Counted from the first letter of the stretch, positions 1 to 9,615 are shown. The stretch: DNA of 64,000 nt from Arcobacter sp. F155 (GCF_004116455.1 NZ_PDJU01000006.1:1-64000), one strand, 5' to 3'. Numbers and translations: made by a program. The notes: generated by a model not told the origin, from the sequence alone.

Positions 1-42
1 CTTAAAATCTGCACTGAAAGATTTACCTCTTCCTCTTGCCAT
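1..42 (-). CDS. Start of a gene running off the left edge; possible IS3-type transposase OrfA
   Basis: Only 14 codons are visible, read leftward from an ATG at 42..40, with a good Shine-Dalgarno (AGGAG) just upstream. The peptide begins MARGRGKSFSADFK. A basic start followed by aromatic-Ser-x-acidic-Phe-Lys resembles the N-terminus of many IS3-family OrfA proteins (helix-turn-helix DNA-binding subunit). That match is from memory of the family and rests on very few residues, so it is tentative. The truncated mnmC-like gene next to it would fit an insertion event. Confidence 0.4.
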   Translation of the reverse strand, partial: MARGRGKSFSADFK

Positions 43-122
43 ATCTTTCTCCTAAATTATTCAATTTATTTTATCTTTTAGGAATTTAAACTTTGTTGTT
101 TATGTCTTAATATTTAGTGGCA

Positions 123-413
123 TTATAGTTCACCATCAAGTTCTGGTGAAAAGATTTCTAGCTTTTTATCAAGACCATTTTCTAATACATAGTTTATAGT
201 AGAAAAAGTGTTGTATCCTAAGCCAAAACATATATCAAGTATTCTTAAATGTTTTTTGTCTTTGTGAAAATCAAAGCTAGGAATAACATGCTTTGTTAGT
301 GATTCTTGAATAGCACCTGTTTTTATATCATGGAAATGCTGATTATATTTTGTAGAATATAGTGTATTTGAGTTATCGTTAGTTTTTACTATCATATTTG
401 AATCTAAGCCCAT
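123..413 (-). pseudogene. Truncated mnmC-like (DUF752) tRNA-modification methyltransferase
   Basis: The 96-residue ORF matches the N-terminal part of the DUF752/MnmC-type methyltransferases that act on the wobble uridine of some tRNAs: YSTKYNQHFHD near the start, then the SAM-binding motif DICFGLGYNT. Family members run to roughly 230-250 residues, so most of the Rossmann fold after the first beta-alpha unit is missing. The frame ends at TAA 125..123 and another gene starts only 80 bases further on, so the 3' part is absent rather than frameshifted. No strong ribosome site precedes the ATG at 413. It lies directly downstream of luxS. Probably a remnant without activity. Confidence 0.65.
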
Positions 414-426
414 GAAGGGCTTAGTA

Positions 427-942
427 TTAGTTTCCTAAAGAGTTTAACTTCTCTTCTGAAAGGAAAAGTTCTTTATTTGACATTACACCAATGTTTTGGT
501 TTAAAATATCTTGCGCAATCTCTTTTGCTTCTTCAAGTGAGTGCATTTTATAAGTACCACATTGGAACTCATTTAATTCTGGAATATCATTTTGTGATTG
601 TACATTTAATACATCTTCCATAGCTTGTTTCCATGCAGTTGCAACTTGCTCTTCACTTGGAGCTCCTAATAAACTCATATAAAAACCAGTTCTACAACCC
701 ATAGGAGATACATCAATGATTTCTACTGTATCAGAGTTTAAATGTTCTCTAATAAATCCTGCAAAAAGGTGCTCTAAAGTGTGAATACCTTTTTCCCCTA
801 ACATTTTTTCATTTGGTACACAGAATCTTAAATCAAATACTGTGATAATATCCCCAGATGGTGACTTCATAGTCTTTGCAACTCTTACCGCTGGTGCTGG
901 CATAATTGTGTGGTCAACTCTAAAACTATCTAATAATGGCAT
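427..942 (-). CDS. luxS: S-ribosylhomocysteine lyase LuxS (AI-2 synthesis)
   Basis: LuxS cleaves S-ribosylhomocysteine to homocysteine and the autoinducer-2 precursor DPD in the cytoplasmic activated-methyl cycle. The 171-residue length is standard. The metal site is visible: HTLEH near residues 54-58 and the distal Cys in [10 protein letters not shown]. The substrate-site stretch LRFCVPN and the conserved GCRTGFY are also present. A purine-rich AGAAAGG precedes the ATG. It stands apart from its upstream neighbour by 260 bases containing an inverted repeat, and is followed after 13 bases by the mnmC remnant. Confidence 0.97.
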   Translation of the reverse strand: MPLLDSFRVDHTIMPAPAVRVAKTMKSPSGDIITVFDLRFCVPNEKMLGEKGIHTLEHLFAGFIREHLNSDTVEIIDVSPMGCRTGFYMSLLGAPSEEQVATAWKQAMEDVLNVQSQNDIPELNEFQCGTYKMHSLEEAKEIAQDILNQNIGVMSNKELFLSEEKLNSLGN

Positions 943-1024
943 TTTATAAACCTTTCTTTTGTAATTATTTTGGATTTTAGCTAAATAAAGTTAAATGGGT
1001 GATTAGTATTAAAAAGTAGTATTT

Positions 1025-1097
1025 ATCATATCAAATAGCTTTAGAAAGGACGATGTTAGAAGTAGGAGTACTTGACGGGTAGGCTATTTGATATGAT
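1025..1097. repeat. Perfect 15-bp inverted repeat with 43-base spacer, upstream of luxS
   Basis: The arms ATCATATCAAATAGC (1025-1039) and GCTATTTGATATGAT (1083-1097) are exact reverse complements. The spacer 1040-1082 is purine-rich on the plus strand and holds a nine-codon ATG-to-TAG frame (1053-1082) preceded by AAAGGA. A second smaller stem (TTAAGAG/CTCTTAA) follows at about 1105-1125. Neither has a U-run typical of a terminator. The rest of the 943-1202 gap shows no gene. It could be a structured leader of luxS, a small RNA or an element remnant; the sequence does not decide. Confidence 0.6.
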
Positions 1098-1202
1098 ATT
1101 GAATTTTAAGAGGCTGCTATCTCTTAAAAACATAATATTAGTATAACAGAATATAGACTATGGGTTTTAGAATAACTGTCTAAAAAATATCCAAAATAGA
1201 TT

Positions 1203-1577
1203 TTATTTATTGTTTATATTGACTTTTGAAATAATATCTTTTAGATAAGCTTCTGCTTTTCTTTTTTGTAAGTATGCAAATGCAACTACTATAACAACTC
1301 CAATTCCATAGGTTAATAAAATTGCTAGAACTATAATAATAGTTAAAAGAAGTGTATCATGTAGTTCTGCATCTACTTGAATCTCTTTTGAGTCAATCAA
1401 GACTTTTGTATTAAAGCTAAGAAAAGTATTTAGTCTACATTTATTGATTTCAAAACTATTTTTCCCTTTGATTGATTCGTAGTCTTTGTTATCTAATAGT
1501 TTTGTGTATAAAGAGTCTAAGAATTCATCTTTATCTCTTTTTGGAGTCTCTTTTATTGATATATTAAATAGGCTCAT
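1203..1577 (-). CDS. Small membrane protein of unknown function
   Basis: A 124-residue protein not recognised from any named family. The first ~72 residues are hydrophilic and charged. A long hydrophobic stretch follows at about residues 73-103 (rich in I, L, V, with one GIG), either one long or two short membrane helices, then a basic cytoplasmic-looking tail starting QKRKAEA. No signal peptide is apparent. It is monocistronic, lying between luxS and nifJ on the same strand. Confidence 0.7.
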   Translation of the reverse strand: MSLFNISIKETPKRDKDEFLDSLYTKLLDNKDYESIKGKNSFEINKCRLNTFLSFNTKVLIDSKEIQVDAELHDTLLLTIIIVLAILLTYGIGVVIVVAFAYLQKRKAEAYLKDIISKVNINNK

Positions 1578-1673
1578 TGCTAACCTTTTTTATTTTAGTA
1601 TATCAAGTTAGTAAAAAGTCGTGTGAATTTAGTTGTATAGTTTTTAATCTTTTGTATAGACAGTAGACTAAGG

Positions 1674-4600
1674 TTATTCAACCTTAGCCTCTTCTATAAC
1701 ACTTACTTCTAGTTCATCACTATAATCCATAGAAGCCCATCTTTGAAGTTGTCTATATCTATACTGAGCATCTTTTTGGTTTTTATTTAATAGTTCATCA
1801 GCATGTTCTGGGTTTAGTTTCTTTAAAGATCTATATCTGTTCTCTCTTAGTAAGAACTCTTCATATCTATCCCAGTTTGGTTTTTTACCATATATTTTAA
1901 TAGGATTTTGTCCTTCATCTATCTTTCTTGGGTCAAAAGTATATATAGGCCAGTATCCACAATCAGTTGCAAGTTGTCCTTGCTCAACTGATTTCATAAG
2001 TCCACCTTGAATACCGTGGGCAATACATGGAGAATAACAGATAATTAAAGATGGTCCGTCATAAGCTTCTGCTTCTTTCATAGCTTGAACTGCTTGCTTT
2101 TGATTTGCCCTTGAGTTTATTTGAGCTACATAGATATTTCCATATGTCATAGAGATATAGCCTAAATCTTTTTTAGCATTTGGTTTACCATCATTTGTAA
2201 AATCAGCAATAGAACCAGCTCTTGCAGCTTTTGAAGATTGTCCACCAGTATTTGAATAAACCTCAGTGTCTACAACTAAGATATTTATATTTTCACCCGT
2301 TGATAAAACATGGTCAACTCCACCATATCCAATATCATAAGCCCAACCATCTCCACCAATCATCCATTGTGATTTTCTTACAAGATATTTTCTTAGAGAT
2401 AGTAACTCTTTCACTCCATTTTGCTCTTGATTGTTTTCAAGCTGAGGTACAAGTTTGTCTCTTATCTCTTGAGTTTTAACTCCATTGCTTCTATGCTCTA
2501 GCCACTCTTTATAAAGCACTTTTAGAGGATTTGATACTTCATCCATACTCTTTAGCATAATTCTTGCAATTCTATTTCTAATAGTCTCATTTGCTGCATG
2601 CATTCCATAACCAAACTCAGCAGTATCTTCAAATAAAGAGTTTGCCCATGCTGGTCCTTCTCCCTTTGCATTTTTTGTATATGGAGTTGAAGGTGCAGAA
2701 GCAGAGTAAATAGAAGAACATCCCGTAGCATTTGCAATCATCATTCTATCACCAAACAGTTGTGTGGCTAGAGTGATATATGGAGTTTCTCCACAACCTG
2801 GACAAGCTGAGTGGTACTCAAAAAGTGGTTGTGCAAATTGTGAATTTTTTACATTGTTTTTTTCTACTAAATAGTCTTTATAAGATACGTCATTGAATAA
2901 ATAGTCAGCATTTTCTTGTTCATTGTTTTCATCTTCAACACCATATGGAACCATTTTTAAAGACTTCTCTTTTGTAGGACAAATATCAACACAGATATTA
3001 CAACCAGTACAATCTAAGATTGATACTTGGATTTTATATTTTAAATCTTTACCTTTAAACTCTTTTCCTTTTGCATCAAGTGAGTGTTCTTTTACCCCAT
3101 TTGGAGCATTTTCATACTCTTTTTCATCTAATAAAAATGGTCTAATAACAGCATGTGGACACTCAAAGGCACATTGATTACACTGAATACAGGTATCTTC
3201 ATTCCACTGAGGAACCATAGTTGCGATTCCTCTTTTTTCATATTTAGTTGAACCATTTTCAAAGGTACCACATTCCATTCCAAGTTCTACTATTGTAGAA
3301 ACTGGTATTTCATCACCTTTTGCAGCATTAACAATTTTTGCAAAGTTTTCTACATATTGAGAACCTTTATAATCGCTATTTATCACAAGCTCTTTAGCTT
3401 CATACTCTGTCCACTGTTGTTTTACTTCAACTTCTTCAACTCCATGTTCCCCTTGGTCAATTGCAAGATAGTTCATTCTAACTATCTCTTCACCTTTGTT
3501 TCCATAAGCTTTTTTTGCATACTCTTTCATATACTCTTTTGCTTCTTCATAGGGAATAATATTTGCTAACTTGAAAAAGGCAGCTTGCATGATAGTGTTT
3601 GTTCTATTTCCAAGTCCAATATCATGGGCTAGTTTTGTAGCATTTATGATATAAAACTTGATATTTTTATCTGCAAGTATTTTTTTAACTCTATTTGGAA
3701 TTTTACTCTCTATTTCATCTTTTGAGTGAATAGAGTTTAATAAAAAAGTGCCATTCTCTTTTAGTTTATCTACAACTTCATATTGTTCTAAATACACCTC
3801 TTTTGAACAGGCCACAAAACTTGGATTTGATACAAGATAAGTTGAACGAATAGGGTTTTTGCTAAATCTTAAATGTGACCTTGTATAACCACCACTTTTC
3901 TTAGAATCATAAGCAAAATATGCTTGTGCATAAAGCTCAGTTTTGTCACCTATAATCTTTACAGAGTTTTTATTTGCTCCAACAGTTCCGTCTGCTCCAA
4001 GTCCATAAAATAGACATTCATTAATATCTTCTACAACTGAGATATTCTCTTTTACATCAATTGAAGTATTTGTAACATCATCAATAATACCTACTGTAAA
4101 GTTGTCTTTTGAAGTTTCATTTGCAAGATTGTCAAATAGTGCAATTATTTGATTTGGTGGTACATCTTTTGACGAAAGTCCATATCTTCCACCAATGATT
4201 TTAGGTTGATTCTTTTGTCCATAGAATAAGGCTTTAACATCAAGATATAAAGGCTCACCTAAACTTCCTGGCTCTTTAGTTCTATCAATTACACAGATTC
4301 TTTCAACACTTAAAGGTAAAACATTCATAAAATATTTTGCAGAGAAAGGTCTATATAGATGAACCGTAAGAAGCCCAACTTTTCTATTCTCTTTTTGGTT
4401 TAAATAATCAACGGTTTCTTTAATAGTTTCAGTAACAGAACCCATTGCTACGATTACATCAGTTGCATTTTCATCACCATAATATGTAAATGGAGCATAA
4501 TCTCTTCCAGTGATTTTAGAAATCTCTTTCATATACTTATTTACAACATCAGGTAGAGCATCATAATATCTATTTGAAGCTTCTCTTCCTTGGAAGTAGA

Positions 4601-5270
4601 TGTCATCATTTTGAGCTGTTCCTCTTGTGATTGGTGATTCTGGGTTAAGTGAAGTGTCTCTAAAAGTTTGAACTGCTTCATAGTCAATTAGTCTATCAAA
4701 CTCTTCATAGGGTATTACTTCGATTTTATTTATTTCATGTGAAGTTCTAAAACCATCAAAGAAGTGTAAGAAGGGAACTCGTCCTTTTATAGCACTAAGA
4801 TGAGCAACTCCGGCTAAGTCCATAACTTCTTGAACTGAACCAGTTGCAAGCATAGCAAAACCAGTTGCTCTTGTACTCATAACATCTTGATGGTCACCAA
4901 AGATAGATAATGCATGTGTTGCCAAGGCTCTTGCACTAACATGTATAACACCAGGTAATAATTGTCCCGCTACCTTATACATATTAGGGATTTTTAAAAG
5001 TAATCCTTGTGAAGCTGTAAATGTTGTAGTTAATGCACCAGCTTGTAAAGAACCATGAAAAGTTCCTGCAGCTCCTGCTTCACTTTGCATTTCAATAACT
5101 TTTACAGTAGAGCCAAAAAGGTTTTTCTTGCCTTGTGTAGCCCATTTTTCTACATTGTCTCCCATTTGAGAAGAGGGTGTAATAGGATATACTCCTGCTA
5201 CTTCTGTAAAGGCATATGAAACATATGCAGCCGCTTCGTTTCCATCCATTGTAGCAAACTGTTTATTCAT
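1674..5270 (-). CDS. nifJ: Pyruvate:ferredoxin (flavodoxin) oxidoreductase, single-chain
   Basis: This enzyme oxidatively decarboxylates pyruvate to acetyl-CoA and CO2, passing electrons to ferredoxin or flavodoxin; in Campylobacterota it replaces pyruvate dehydrogenase. The 1198 residues fit the one-chain PFOR family. Domains in order: N-terminal pyruvate-binding part (YPITPSS), central gamma domain (GLGADGTVGANK), a 2x[4Fe-4S] ferredoxin domain with CIQCNQC..CP near 690 and CTGCNIC..CP near 753, then the TPP domain with proximal-cluster cysteines at CPGCGE (~824) and GDGWAYDIG (~975). An AAGGA site precedes the ATG. It is monocistronic. Key residues appear intact. Confidence 0.97.
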   Translation of the reverse strand: MNKQFATMDGNEAAAYVSYAFTEVAGVYPITPSSQMGDNVEKWATQGKKNLFGSTVKVIEMQSEAGAAGTFHGSLQAGALTTTFTASQGLLLKIPNMYKVAGQLLPGVIHVSARALATHALSIFGDHQDVMSTRATGFAMLATGSVQEVMDLAGVAHLSAIKGRVPFLHFFDGFRTSHEINKIEVIPYEEFDRLIDYEAVQTFRDTSLNPESPITRGTAQNDDIYFQGREASNRYYDALPDVVNKYMKEISKITGRDYAPFTYYGDENATDVIVAMGSVTETIKETVDYLNQKENRKVGLLTVHLYRPFSAKYFMNVLPLSVERICVIDRTKEPGSLGEPLYLDVKALFYGQKNQPKIIGGRYGLSSKDVPPNQIIALFDNLANETSKDNFTVGIIDDVTNTSIDVKENISVVEDINECLFYGLGADGTVGANKNSVKIIGDKTELYAQAYFAYDSKKSGGYTRSHLRFSKNPIRSTYLVSNPSFVACSKEVYLEQYEVVDKLKENGTFLLNSIHSKDEIESKIPNRVKKILADKNIKFYIINATKLAHDIGLGNRTNTIMQAAFFKLANIIPYEEAKEYMKEYAKKAYGNKGEEIVRMNYLAIDQGEHGVEEVEVKQQWTEYEAKELVINSDYKGSQYVENFAKIVNAAKGDEIPVSTIVELGMECGTFENGSTKYEKRGIATMVPQWNEDTCIQCNQCAFECPHAVIRPFLLDEKEYENAPNGVKEHSLDAKGKEFKGKDLKYKIQVSILDCTGCNICVDICPTKEKSLKMVPYGVEDENNEQENADYLFNDVSYKDYLVEKNNVKNSQFAQPLFEYHSACPGCGETPYITLATQLFGDRMMIANATGCSSIYSASAPSTPYTKNAKGEGPAWANSLFEDTAEFGYGMHAANETIRNRIARIMLKSMDEVSNPLKVLYKEWLEHRSNGVKTQEIRDKLVPQLENNQEQNGVKELLSLRKYLVRKSQWMIGGDGWAYDIGYGGVDHVLSTGENINILVVDTEVYSNTGGQSSKAARAGSIADFTNDGKPNAKKDLGYISMTYGNIYVAQINSRANQKQAVQAMKEAEAYDGPSLIICYSPCIAHGIQGGLMKSVEQGQLATDCGYWPIYTFDPRKIDEGQNPIKIYGKKPNWDRYEEFLLRENRYRSLKKLNPEHADELLNKNQKDAQYRYRQLQRWASMDYSDELEVSVIEEAKVE

Positions 5271-5382
5271 TATCTATCCTTATAATTCTAGGTCTATATA
5301 TAGATAATAATTAAATAAAACTTAAAAAAGTATGAATAGTAATTAAGTAAAGTAAATTTAAAAGTAATAAACTAATAAAAGA

Positions 5383-6027
5383 TTACATATCTTTTATTAG
5401 TTGTACAGCTTCAAGAGGGTTTTTTACGATAAATGGCGTATGTTCTTTTAGTGAGTCTTCTTTTCCATAACCACAAGTTACACCAACACAGTTAACTCCT
5501 GCACTTTGTGCTGCGATTAAATCAAGCTCAGTATCTCCTACCATCCAGATATCACAAGTTTGTTTGATTTCCATTAAATCAAGTGTTCTGTGAATTGGTT
5601 CTGGGTGAGGTTTTGGATGTTCTACATGCTCTCTACCTGTGATGTGTTCAAAGTATTGCATCATATCCATGTGCTCTAATAGTTCTTGGCTATAAAGTCC
5701 TGTTTTTGTAGTAACAACAGAAAGTCTTGCGAAAGTATTTGCTAATTCAACAGCCTCTTTTGCAAACTCTAAAAGCTCTGTTTGTTGTCTTGATATTTGT
5801 CTGTATCTTTCTTTATAAGAATCGACAAAGTCCCATACAACTTCTTTGTCAATACCTAGTTCTTGATACATAATATCTAAAGGGTGTCCGATTAAAGATT
5901 TGATATCTTCATCTGTTCCTTGAAAATCGTAATTTAGTTCTTTAAATGAATGATGGAAAGTAGATACAATAGCCTCTGTTGAGTCTATTAAAGTTCCATC
6001 TAAATCAAAAAGTATAATTTTTTCCAC
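5383..6027 (-). CDS. HAD-superfamily phosphatase, phosphoglycolate phosphatase-like
   Basis: A cytoplasmic HAD hydrolase of 214 residues with all four catalytic motifs: LFDLDGTLIDS (nucleophile and general-acid Asp), a VVTTK motif II, the HPKP motif III Lys, and MVGDTELD as motif IV. The alpha-helical cap lies between motifs I and II. Closest general types are Gph/PpaX (phosphoglycolate or pyrophosphate hydrolysis), but substrate cannot be read from sequence. It follows nifJ on the same strand after about 110 bases, with no sign of co-transcription. Confidence 0.88.
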   Translation of the reverse strand: MEKIILFDLDGTLIDSTEAIVSTFHHSFKELNYDFQGTDEDIKSLIGHPLDIMYQELGIDKEVVWDFVDSYKERYRQISRQQTELLEFAKEAVELANTFARLSVVTTKTGLYSQELLEHMDMMQYFEHITGREHVEHPKPHPEPIHRTLDLMEIKQTCDIWMVGDTELDLIAAQSAGVNCVGVTCGYGKEDSLKEHTPFIVKNPLEAVQLIKDM

Positions 6028-6106
6028 TAATATTCCGCCCTAAAAATTTTATTTGTAATATAGTATAAAATTCATTACAAGCATATTTAATAAATAAACT
6101 AATTTA

Positions 6107-7618
6107 TTAGGGTTTTATCCAGTCTTTCTGATTGTGCATAACTCCGATAAATGCGGGCTCTACATTTTTAATTTGAGAGTTGACAACGGTAATTGAATTT
6201 GGAATATATAAAAACAAATAAGGTAAGTCATCACTGATTATTTTAAAAAGTTTTTTATATATCAAGCTTAGTTTTTCTTGTTCAATTGTTAAAGAGCCTT
6301 TTTCAATAAGTTTATCAACTGTAGGGTTTCTATATCCCACAAGGTTAAATCTTCCAAGTTTATCTGAATCACTATGCCATAGAGGATAAGCATCAGGCAT
6401 AAGAGCTAAACTCCAACCTAAAAGTACAGTTTCAAACTTTCTTGGGTGAACAACTGTATTTAAAAAAGCTTGCCACTCCATTACTTTGATTTTGGCTTCA
6501 ACTCCAATTTTTGCAAGTTGATATTGCATGATAAGAGCTGCATTTAGTCTTATATCATTTCCTGTATTTGTAACTATCTCAAAAGTAAAAGGATTGTTTT
6601 TGTCATATCCTGCTTGTTTTAAAAGTTCTTTTGCCTTTTCTTGGTTTTGTTTTATTTGAGTAACCTCTTCATTAAAAGCGAAACTTCCTGGTAAAAAAGG
6701 ACCATTACAAACTTTTCCATGGCCAAAGAAAAGAATATCAACCATCTCTTGTCTATCTATTGCTAGAGAGAGTGCTTGTCTTACTCTTTTATCTTGGAAC
6801 TTTTTATTTTTAAGGTTAAAGCCTAAGTATGTATATGCAAAACTTTGTTGCTCTACTATTTTAAAATCTTTTTTAAACTTTTCATTAATTTGTCTATCTA
6901 TTTGAAGGGGAGTTAATCCTCCTACATCAAGTTTGTTTTCTTTAAGCATTAAAAAAACAGTATCAGGACTTGGAAGAAATTTGAAATGAATATTATCAAT
7001 TTTAGGTTTACCTTCAAAATAGTCTTCATTTGCTTTTAAAATGATATCTGAAGAATTTTTAAATGAATCAAGTTTATATGGACCATTTCCTATAGGATTT
7101 TTATTAAAAGAGCTTGTCATTAAGTTCTTTTCATCTTTTAAGATATGTTTTGGCAAAAGACCTATCATCCAGATGTTTAAAGCTTTAAAATAAGGTTTTT
7201 TATAGATTACTTCAAGGGTATAGTCATCTAAGGCTTTTACACTTTTTATTTCTTTAAAGTTTGAAACAATAGAGTTAAAAACTTTTGGGTCAATAATCTT
7301 TTCATAGGTAAAAACTACATCATGGGCAGTTACTTTAGCCCCATCATGCCAAAGAACATCTTTTCGTAAAGATATTAGAAGTTTTGTATTATTTTCAAAC
7401 TTATATGAAGAAGCAATATCATTAACTATATTTCCATCTTTGTCATATTTAAATAGTCCATTAAATAGCCACCCAGATACTTGAGAACTGGCAGTATCAT
7501 TTGATAAAATAGGATTTAGTCTACTAGGACTTGAAGTCATTGAAAGGTTAAGTGTACTTGCAAAAACATATAGAGAAAAAAAGATTTGAATTAATAAAAT
7601 AGAAGTAAGCTTTTTCAT
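6107..7618 (-). CDS. ABC transporter substrate-binding protein, family 5 (oligopeptide/dipeptide type)
   Basis: A 503-residue periplasmic binding protein with a cleavable signal peptide (MKKLTSILLIQ... to about residue 20, no lipobox Cys). Family-5 features are present: MTSSPSRLNPI near the start, LLISLRKDVLWHDG, the AHDVVFTYEKI signature, and later LAIDRQEMV. Family members bind peptides, nickel or other ligands; the ligand cannot be inferred. No permease or ATPase genes flank it, so it is an orphan that must use a transporter encoded elsewhere. The upstream gap is shared with the divergent transporter gene. Confidence 0.9.
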   Translation of the reverse strand: MKKLTSILLIQIFFSLYVFASTLNLSMTSSPSRLNPILSNDTASSQVSGWLFNGLFKYDKDGNIVNDIASSYKFENNTKLLISLRKDVLWHDGAKVTAHDVVFTYEKIIDPKVFNSIVSNFKEIKSVKALDDYTLEVIYKKPYFKALNIWMIGLLPKHILKDEKNLMTSSFNKNPIGNGPYKLDSFKNSSDIILKANEDYFEGKPKIDNIHFKFLPSPDTVFLMLKENKLDVGGLTPLQIDRQINEKFKKDFKIVEQQSFAYTYLGFNLKNKKFQDKRVRQALSLAIDRQEMVDILFFGHGKVCNGPFLPGSFAFNEEVTQIKQNQEKAKELLKQAGYDKNNPFTFEIVTNTGNDIRLNAALIMQYQLAKIGVEAKIKVMEWQAFLNTVVHPRKFETVLLGWSLALMPDAYPLWHSDSDKLGRFNLVGYRNPTVDKLIEKGSLTIEQEKLSLIYKKLFKIISDDLPYLFLYIPNSITVVNSQIKNVEPAFIGVMHNQKDWIKP

Positions 7619-7711
7619 GAAAAAAATTATATCCTATTAATACTTTTTATACTAGCAAAACATAAATCTTACATCTTTTTTTGATACCATTACAAAAAAT
7701 AAAGATATTAT

Positions 7712-8635
7712 ATGACTGTATTTCTCACACTTTTAAGTAAAATCCTTCCTTTATATATAAGTATTATTTTAGGGCTCTTAAGTACAGCTTTATTAAATGC
7801 TAATAAAGAAACTATAGCAAAGATTTTACTATTTATTTTAGCTCCACTTATTGTTTTTAATGCCACATTAAATGTAAAGCTTGACTTGACTGTAGCTTTT
7901 CTTCCTTTGTATTTTTTTATTTTTAGTTCTATTTTGGCTTTTGTATTATTGTTTATTTTTAAAAAAGTTTGGAGTGATAATACAGCAAATTTATTAGCTT
8001 TTAGTACCGCTACTGGAAATACAGGGAACATAGGTATTCCTTTAGCTATTTTATTTTTAGAGCCAAACTTAGTTGATATCTTTATCTTTACTGTTTTAGC
8101 TTCAATTCTTTATCAAAACTCAGTAGGGTACTATATAACAGCAAAGGGTAATTTTACAGTTAAAGAGAGTATTTTAAAGGTTCTAAAACTTCCTGTTTTA
8201 TATGCTTTTATTTTAGGGCTAGTATTAAATCTTAGTGGTTTTTCTATGCCCGAGTTATTATTTGATTATTCTAACTATCTAAAAGGAGCTTATGCCATCT
8301 TAGGAATGATGCTTCTAGGTATGGGAATGGAAAAGATAAAAGTAGGTCAGACATTTGATATAAAATTTGTTTCTTTAGCTATGTTTATTAAATTTGTTGT
8401 TTGGCCAGCATCTGTCTTATTGTTTATATTTTTAGATAGAAACTATTTTATGTATTTAAATGATGGTCTTTATCTGGTTATGTTTTTATTCTCAATTGTT
8501 CCTCTTGCAGGTAACACAGTTACTGTTGCAACTTTATTAGATGTAAAACCAGAGAAGATGTCTTTTACAGTTTTTGTTTCTACAGTAATATCTTTATTTT
8601 ATATACCATTTGTGATTTATTTATATATGAGTTAG
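7712..8635 (+). CDS. AEC-family (auxin efflux carrier) permease
   Basis: A 307-residue integral inner-membrane protein with about ten hydrophobic helices arranged as two five-helix halves. The conserved polar elements of the AEC family appear in the first half (TATGNTGNIGIPL) and near the end (VPLAGNTVTVA). AEC proteins export or import organic acids and similar solutes by secondary transport; substrate here is unknown. It is transcribed divergently from the binding-protein gene across a 93-base AT-rich gap. Confidence 0.88.
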   Translation: MTVFLTLLSKILPLYISIILGLLSTALLNANKETIAKILLFILAPLIVFNATLNVKLDLTVAFLPLYFFIFSSILAFVLLFIFKKVWSDNTANLLAFSTATGNTGNIGIPLAILFLEPNLVDIFIFTVLASILYQNSVGYYITAKGNFTVKESILKVLKLPVLYAFILGLVLNLSGFSMPELLFDYSNYLKGAYAILGMMLLGMGMEKIKVGQTFDIKFVSLAMFIKFVVWPASVLLFIFLDRNYFMYLNDGLYLVMFLFSIVPLAGNTVTVATLLDVKPEKMSFTVFVSTVISLFYIPFVIYLYMS

Positions 8636-8649
8636 TATTTTTTAGGCAT

Positions 8650-8678
8650 AAAAAAAGGAGAGACATAAGTCCCTCCTT
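8650..8678 (-). terminator. Rho-independent terminator of rplM-rpsI
   Basis: On the minus strand a 10-bp stem with one mismatch (AAGGAGGGAC / GTCTCTCCTT, loop TTAT) is followed by a run of eight T. It lies 45 bases past the rpsI stop and 15 bases past the convergent AEC gene stop. Confidence 0.85.
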
Positions 8679-8723
8679 GTAAAAGCTTTGCACAATTGCA
8701 AAAAATAATTTGTAAAGTACAGA

Positions 8724-9113
8724 CTATCTTTTTGAGAACTGTGTAGATTTTCTTGCTTTTCTTCTTCCGTATTTTTTTCTTTCAACAGATCTTGCATCTC
8801 TTGTTAATAATCCGTAAGGCTTTAAGATAGCTCTGAATTGCTCATCATAAGCAACTAAAGCTCTAGAAAGACCATGTCTTACTGCGTCAGCTTGTGCAGA
8901 ATATCCACCACCAACAGTTTTTACAACAACATTTACAGAAGTTTCTTGTTTAGATACTTCTAGTGGTTGCATAACTCTTTTTTTGATAGCTTCGTGTCCA
9001 CCTAACCATGCGTCTAAAGTTTGACCATTAATTGTAATTTCACCAGTACCGTTTTCTAACCATACTTTAGCTACAGCAGATTTTCTTCTTCCAGTTGCGT
9101 ATACTTTTGCCAT
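8724..9113 (-). CDS. rpsI: 30S ribosomal protein S9
   Basis: A 129-residue S9 with the expected start ([13 protein letters not shown]), the [19 protein letters not shown] core and the basic C-terminus ending in the invariant Lys-Arg tail (STQFSKR) that contacts P-site tRNA. It lies 5 bases downstream of rplM, the usual operon pairing, and ends before a strong terminator. Confidence 0.98.
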   Translation of the reverse strand: MAKVYATGRRKSAVAKVWLENGTGEITINGQTLDAWLGGHEAIKKRVMQPLEVSKQETSVNVVVKTVGGGYSAQADAVRHGLSRALVAYDEQFRAILKPYGLLTRDARSVERKKYGRRKARKSTQFSKR

Positions 9114-9118
9114 TAGTC

Positions 9119-9538
9119 TTATCCTTTAATTTGCGCAGTGTGAGGGTGCTCTGAACCTGCGTATACTTTTAATTTTTTTAGCATTGTTTTTCCAAGTTTT
9201 GTTTTTGGAAGCATACCTCTAGTTGCTAATTTATATAGTTTTTCAGGGTTGTTTTCTAACATATCAGACATCTTGTGTGTCTTAGTGCTTCCAAAGTATC
9301 CTGAGTGAGTATAATAGTTTTTATCTTCTAATTTAGCTCCAGTGAACTTTGCTTTTGAAGCATTGATGATAATCACGTTGTCTCCACAGTCAACATTTGG
9401 AGTATAGCTAGGTTTATGTTTACCTCTTAATAGTGTTGCAACTTCAGTAATAATTCTACCAAACACTTTATCAGTTGCATCAACTACTATCCAATCTCTT
9501 TCGATTTCGTTAGCTTTTGCCATTTGAGTAAATTTCAT
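9119..9538 (-). CDS. rplM: 50S ribosomal protein L13
   Basis: A 139-residue L13, one of the earliest 50S assembly proteins. Recognisable stretches include [33 protein letters not shown] and [19 protein letters not shown] is well placed before the ATG at 9538, so this start is preferred to the internal Met at residue 6. First gene of the rplM-rpsI operon; TATTAT near 9570 on the minus strand may be its -10 box. Confidence 0.98.
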   Translation of the reverse strand: MKFTQMAKANEIERDWIVVDATDKVFGRIITEVATLLRGKHKPSYTPNVDCGDNVIIINASKAKFTGAKLEDKNYYTHSGYFGSTKTHKMSDMLENNPEKLYKLATRGMLPKTKLGKTMLKKLKVYAGSEHPHTAQIKG

Positions 9539-9588
9539 TTATTTCTCCGATTTTGTTAATGAGGTGGAATAATAGTGTAAATATACTT

Positions 9589-9615
9589 AAAATATACTTA
9601 AATTAAGTGTATTTT
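9589..9615 (-). terminator. AT-rich hairpin at the end of the phosphate-regulon operon
   Basis: A 12-bp stem (AAAATATACTTA paired with TAAGTGTATTTT, one G-U type pair) with a 3-base loop overlaps the last codon of the histidine-kinase gene. On the minus strand it continues into TTTTAAG, a weak T-tract. Probably the end of the long pst-phoBR transcript. Confidence 0.4.

Noticed and set aside
1053-1082. Nine-codon ATG-TAG frame in the inverted-repeat spacer as a leader peptide
   Set aside because: No gene follows it on the plus strand and there is no supporting evidence beyond a purine-rich stretch; kept only as a remark.
2222-3569. Several 60-85 residue open frames on the plus strand opposite nifJ
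   Set aside because: They lie wholly inside the conserved nifJ coding frame, have no ribosome sites and no recognisable protein features; they are antisense shadows.
7708-8031. 107-residue minus-strand frame opposite the AEC transporter gene
   Set aside because: The plus-strand frame has clear AEC helices and motifs; the antisense frame is a composition artefact.
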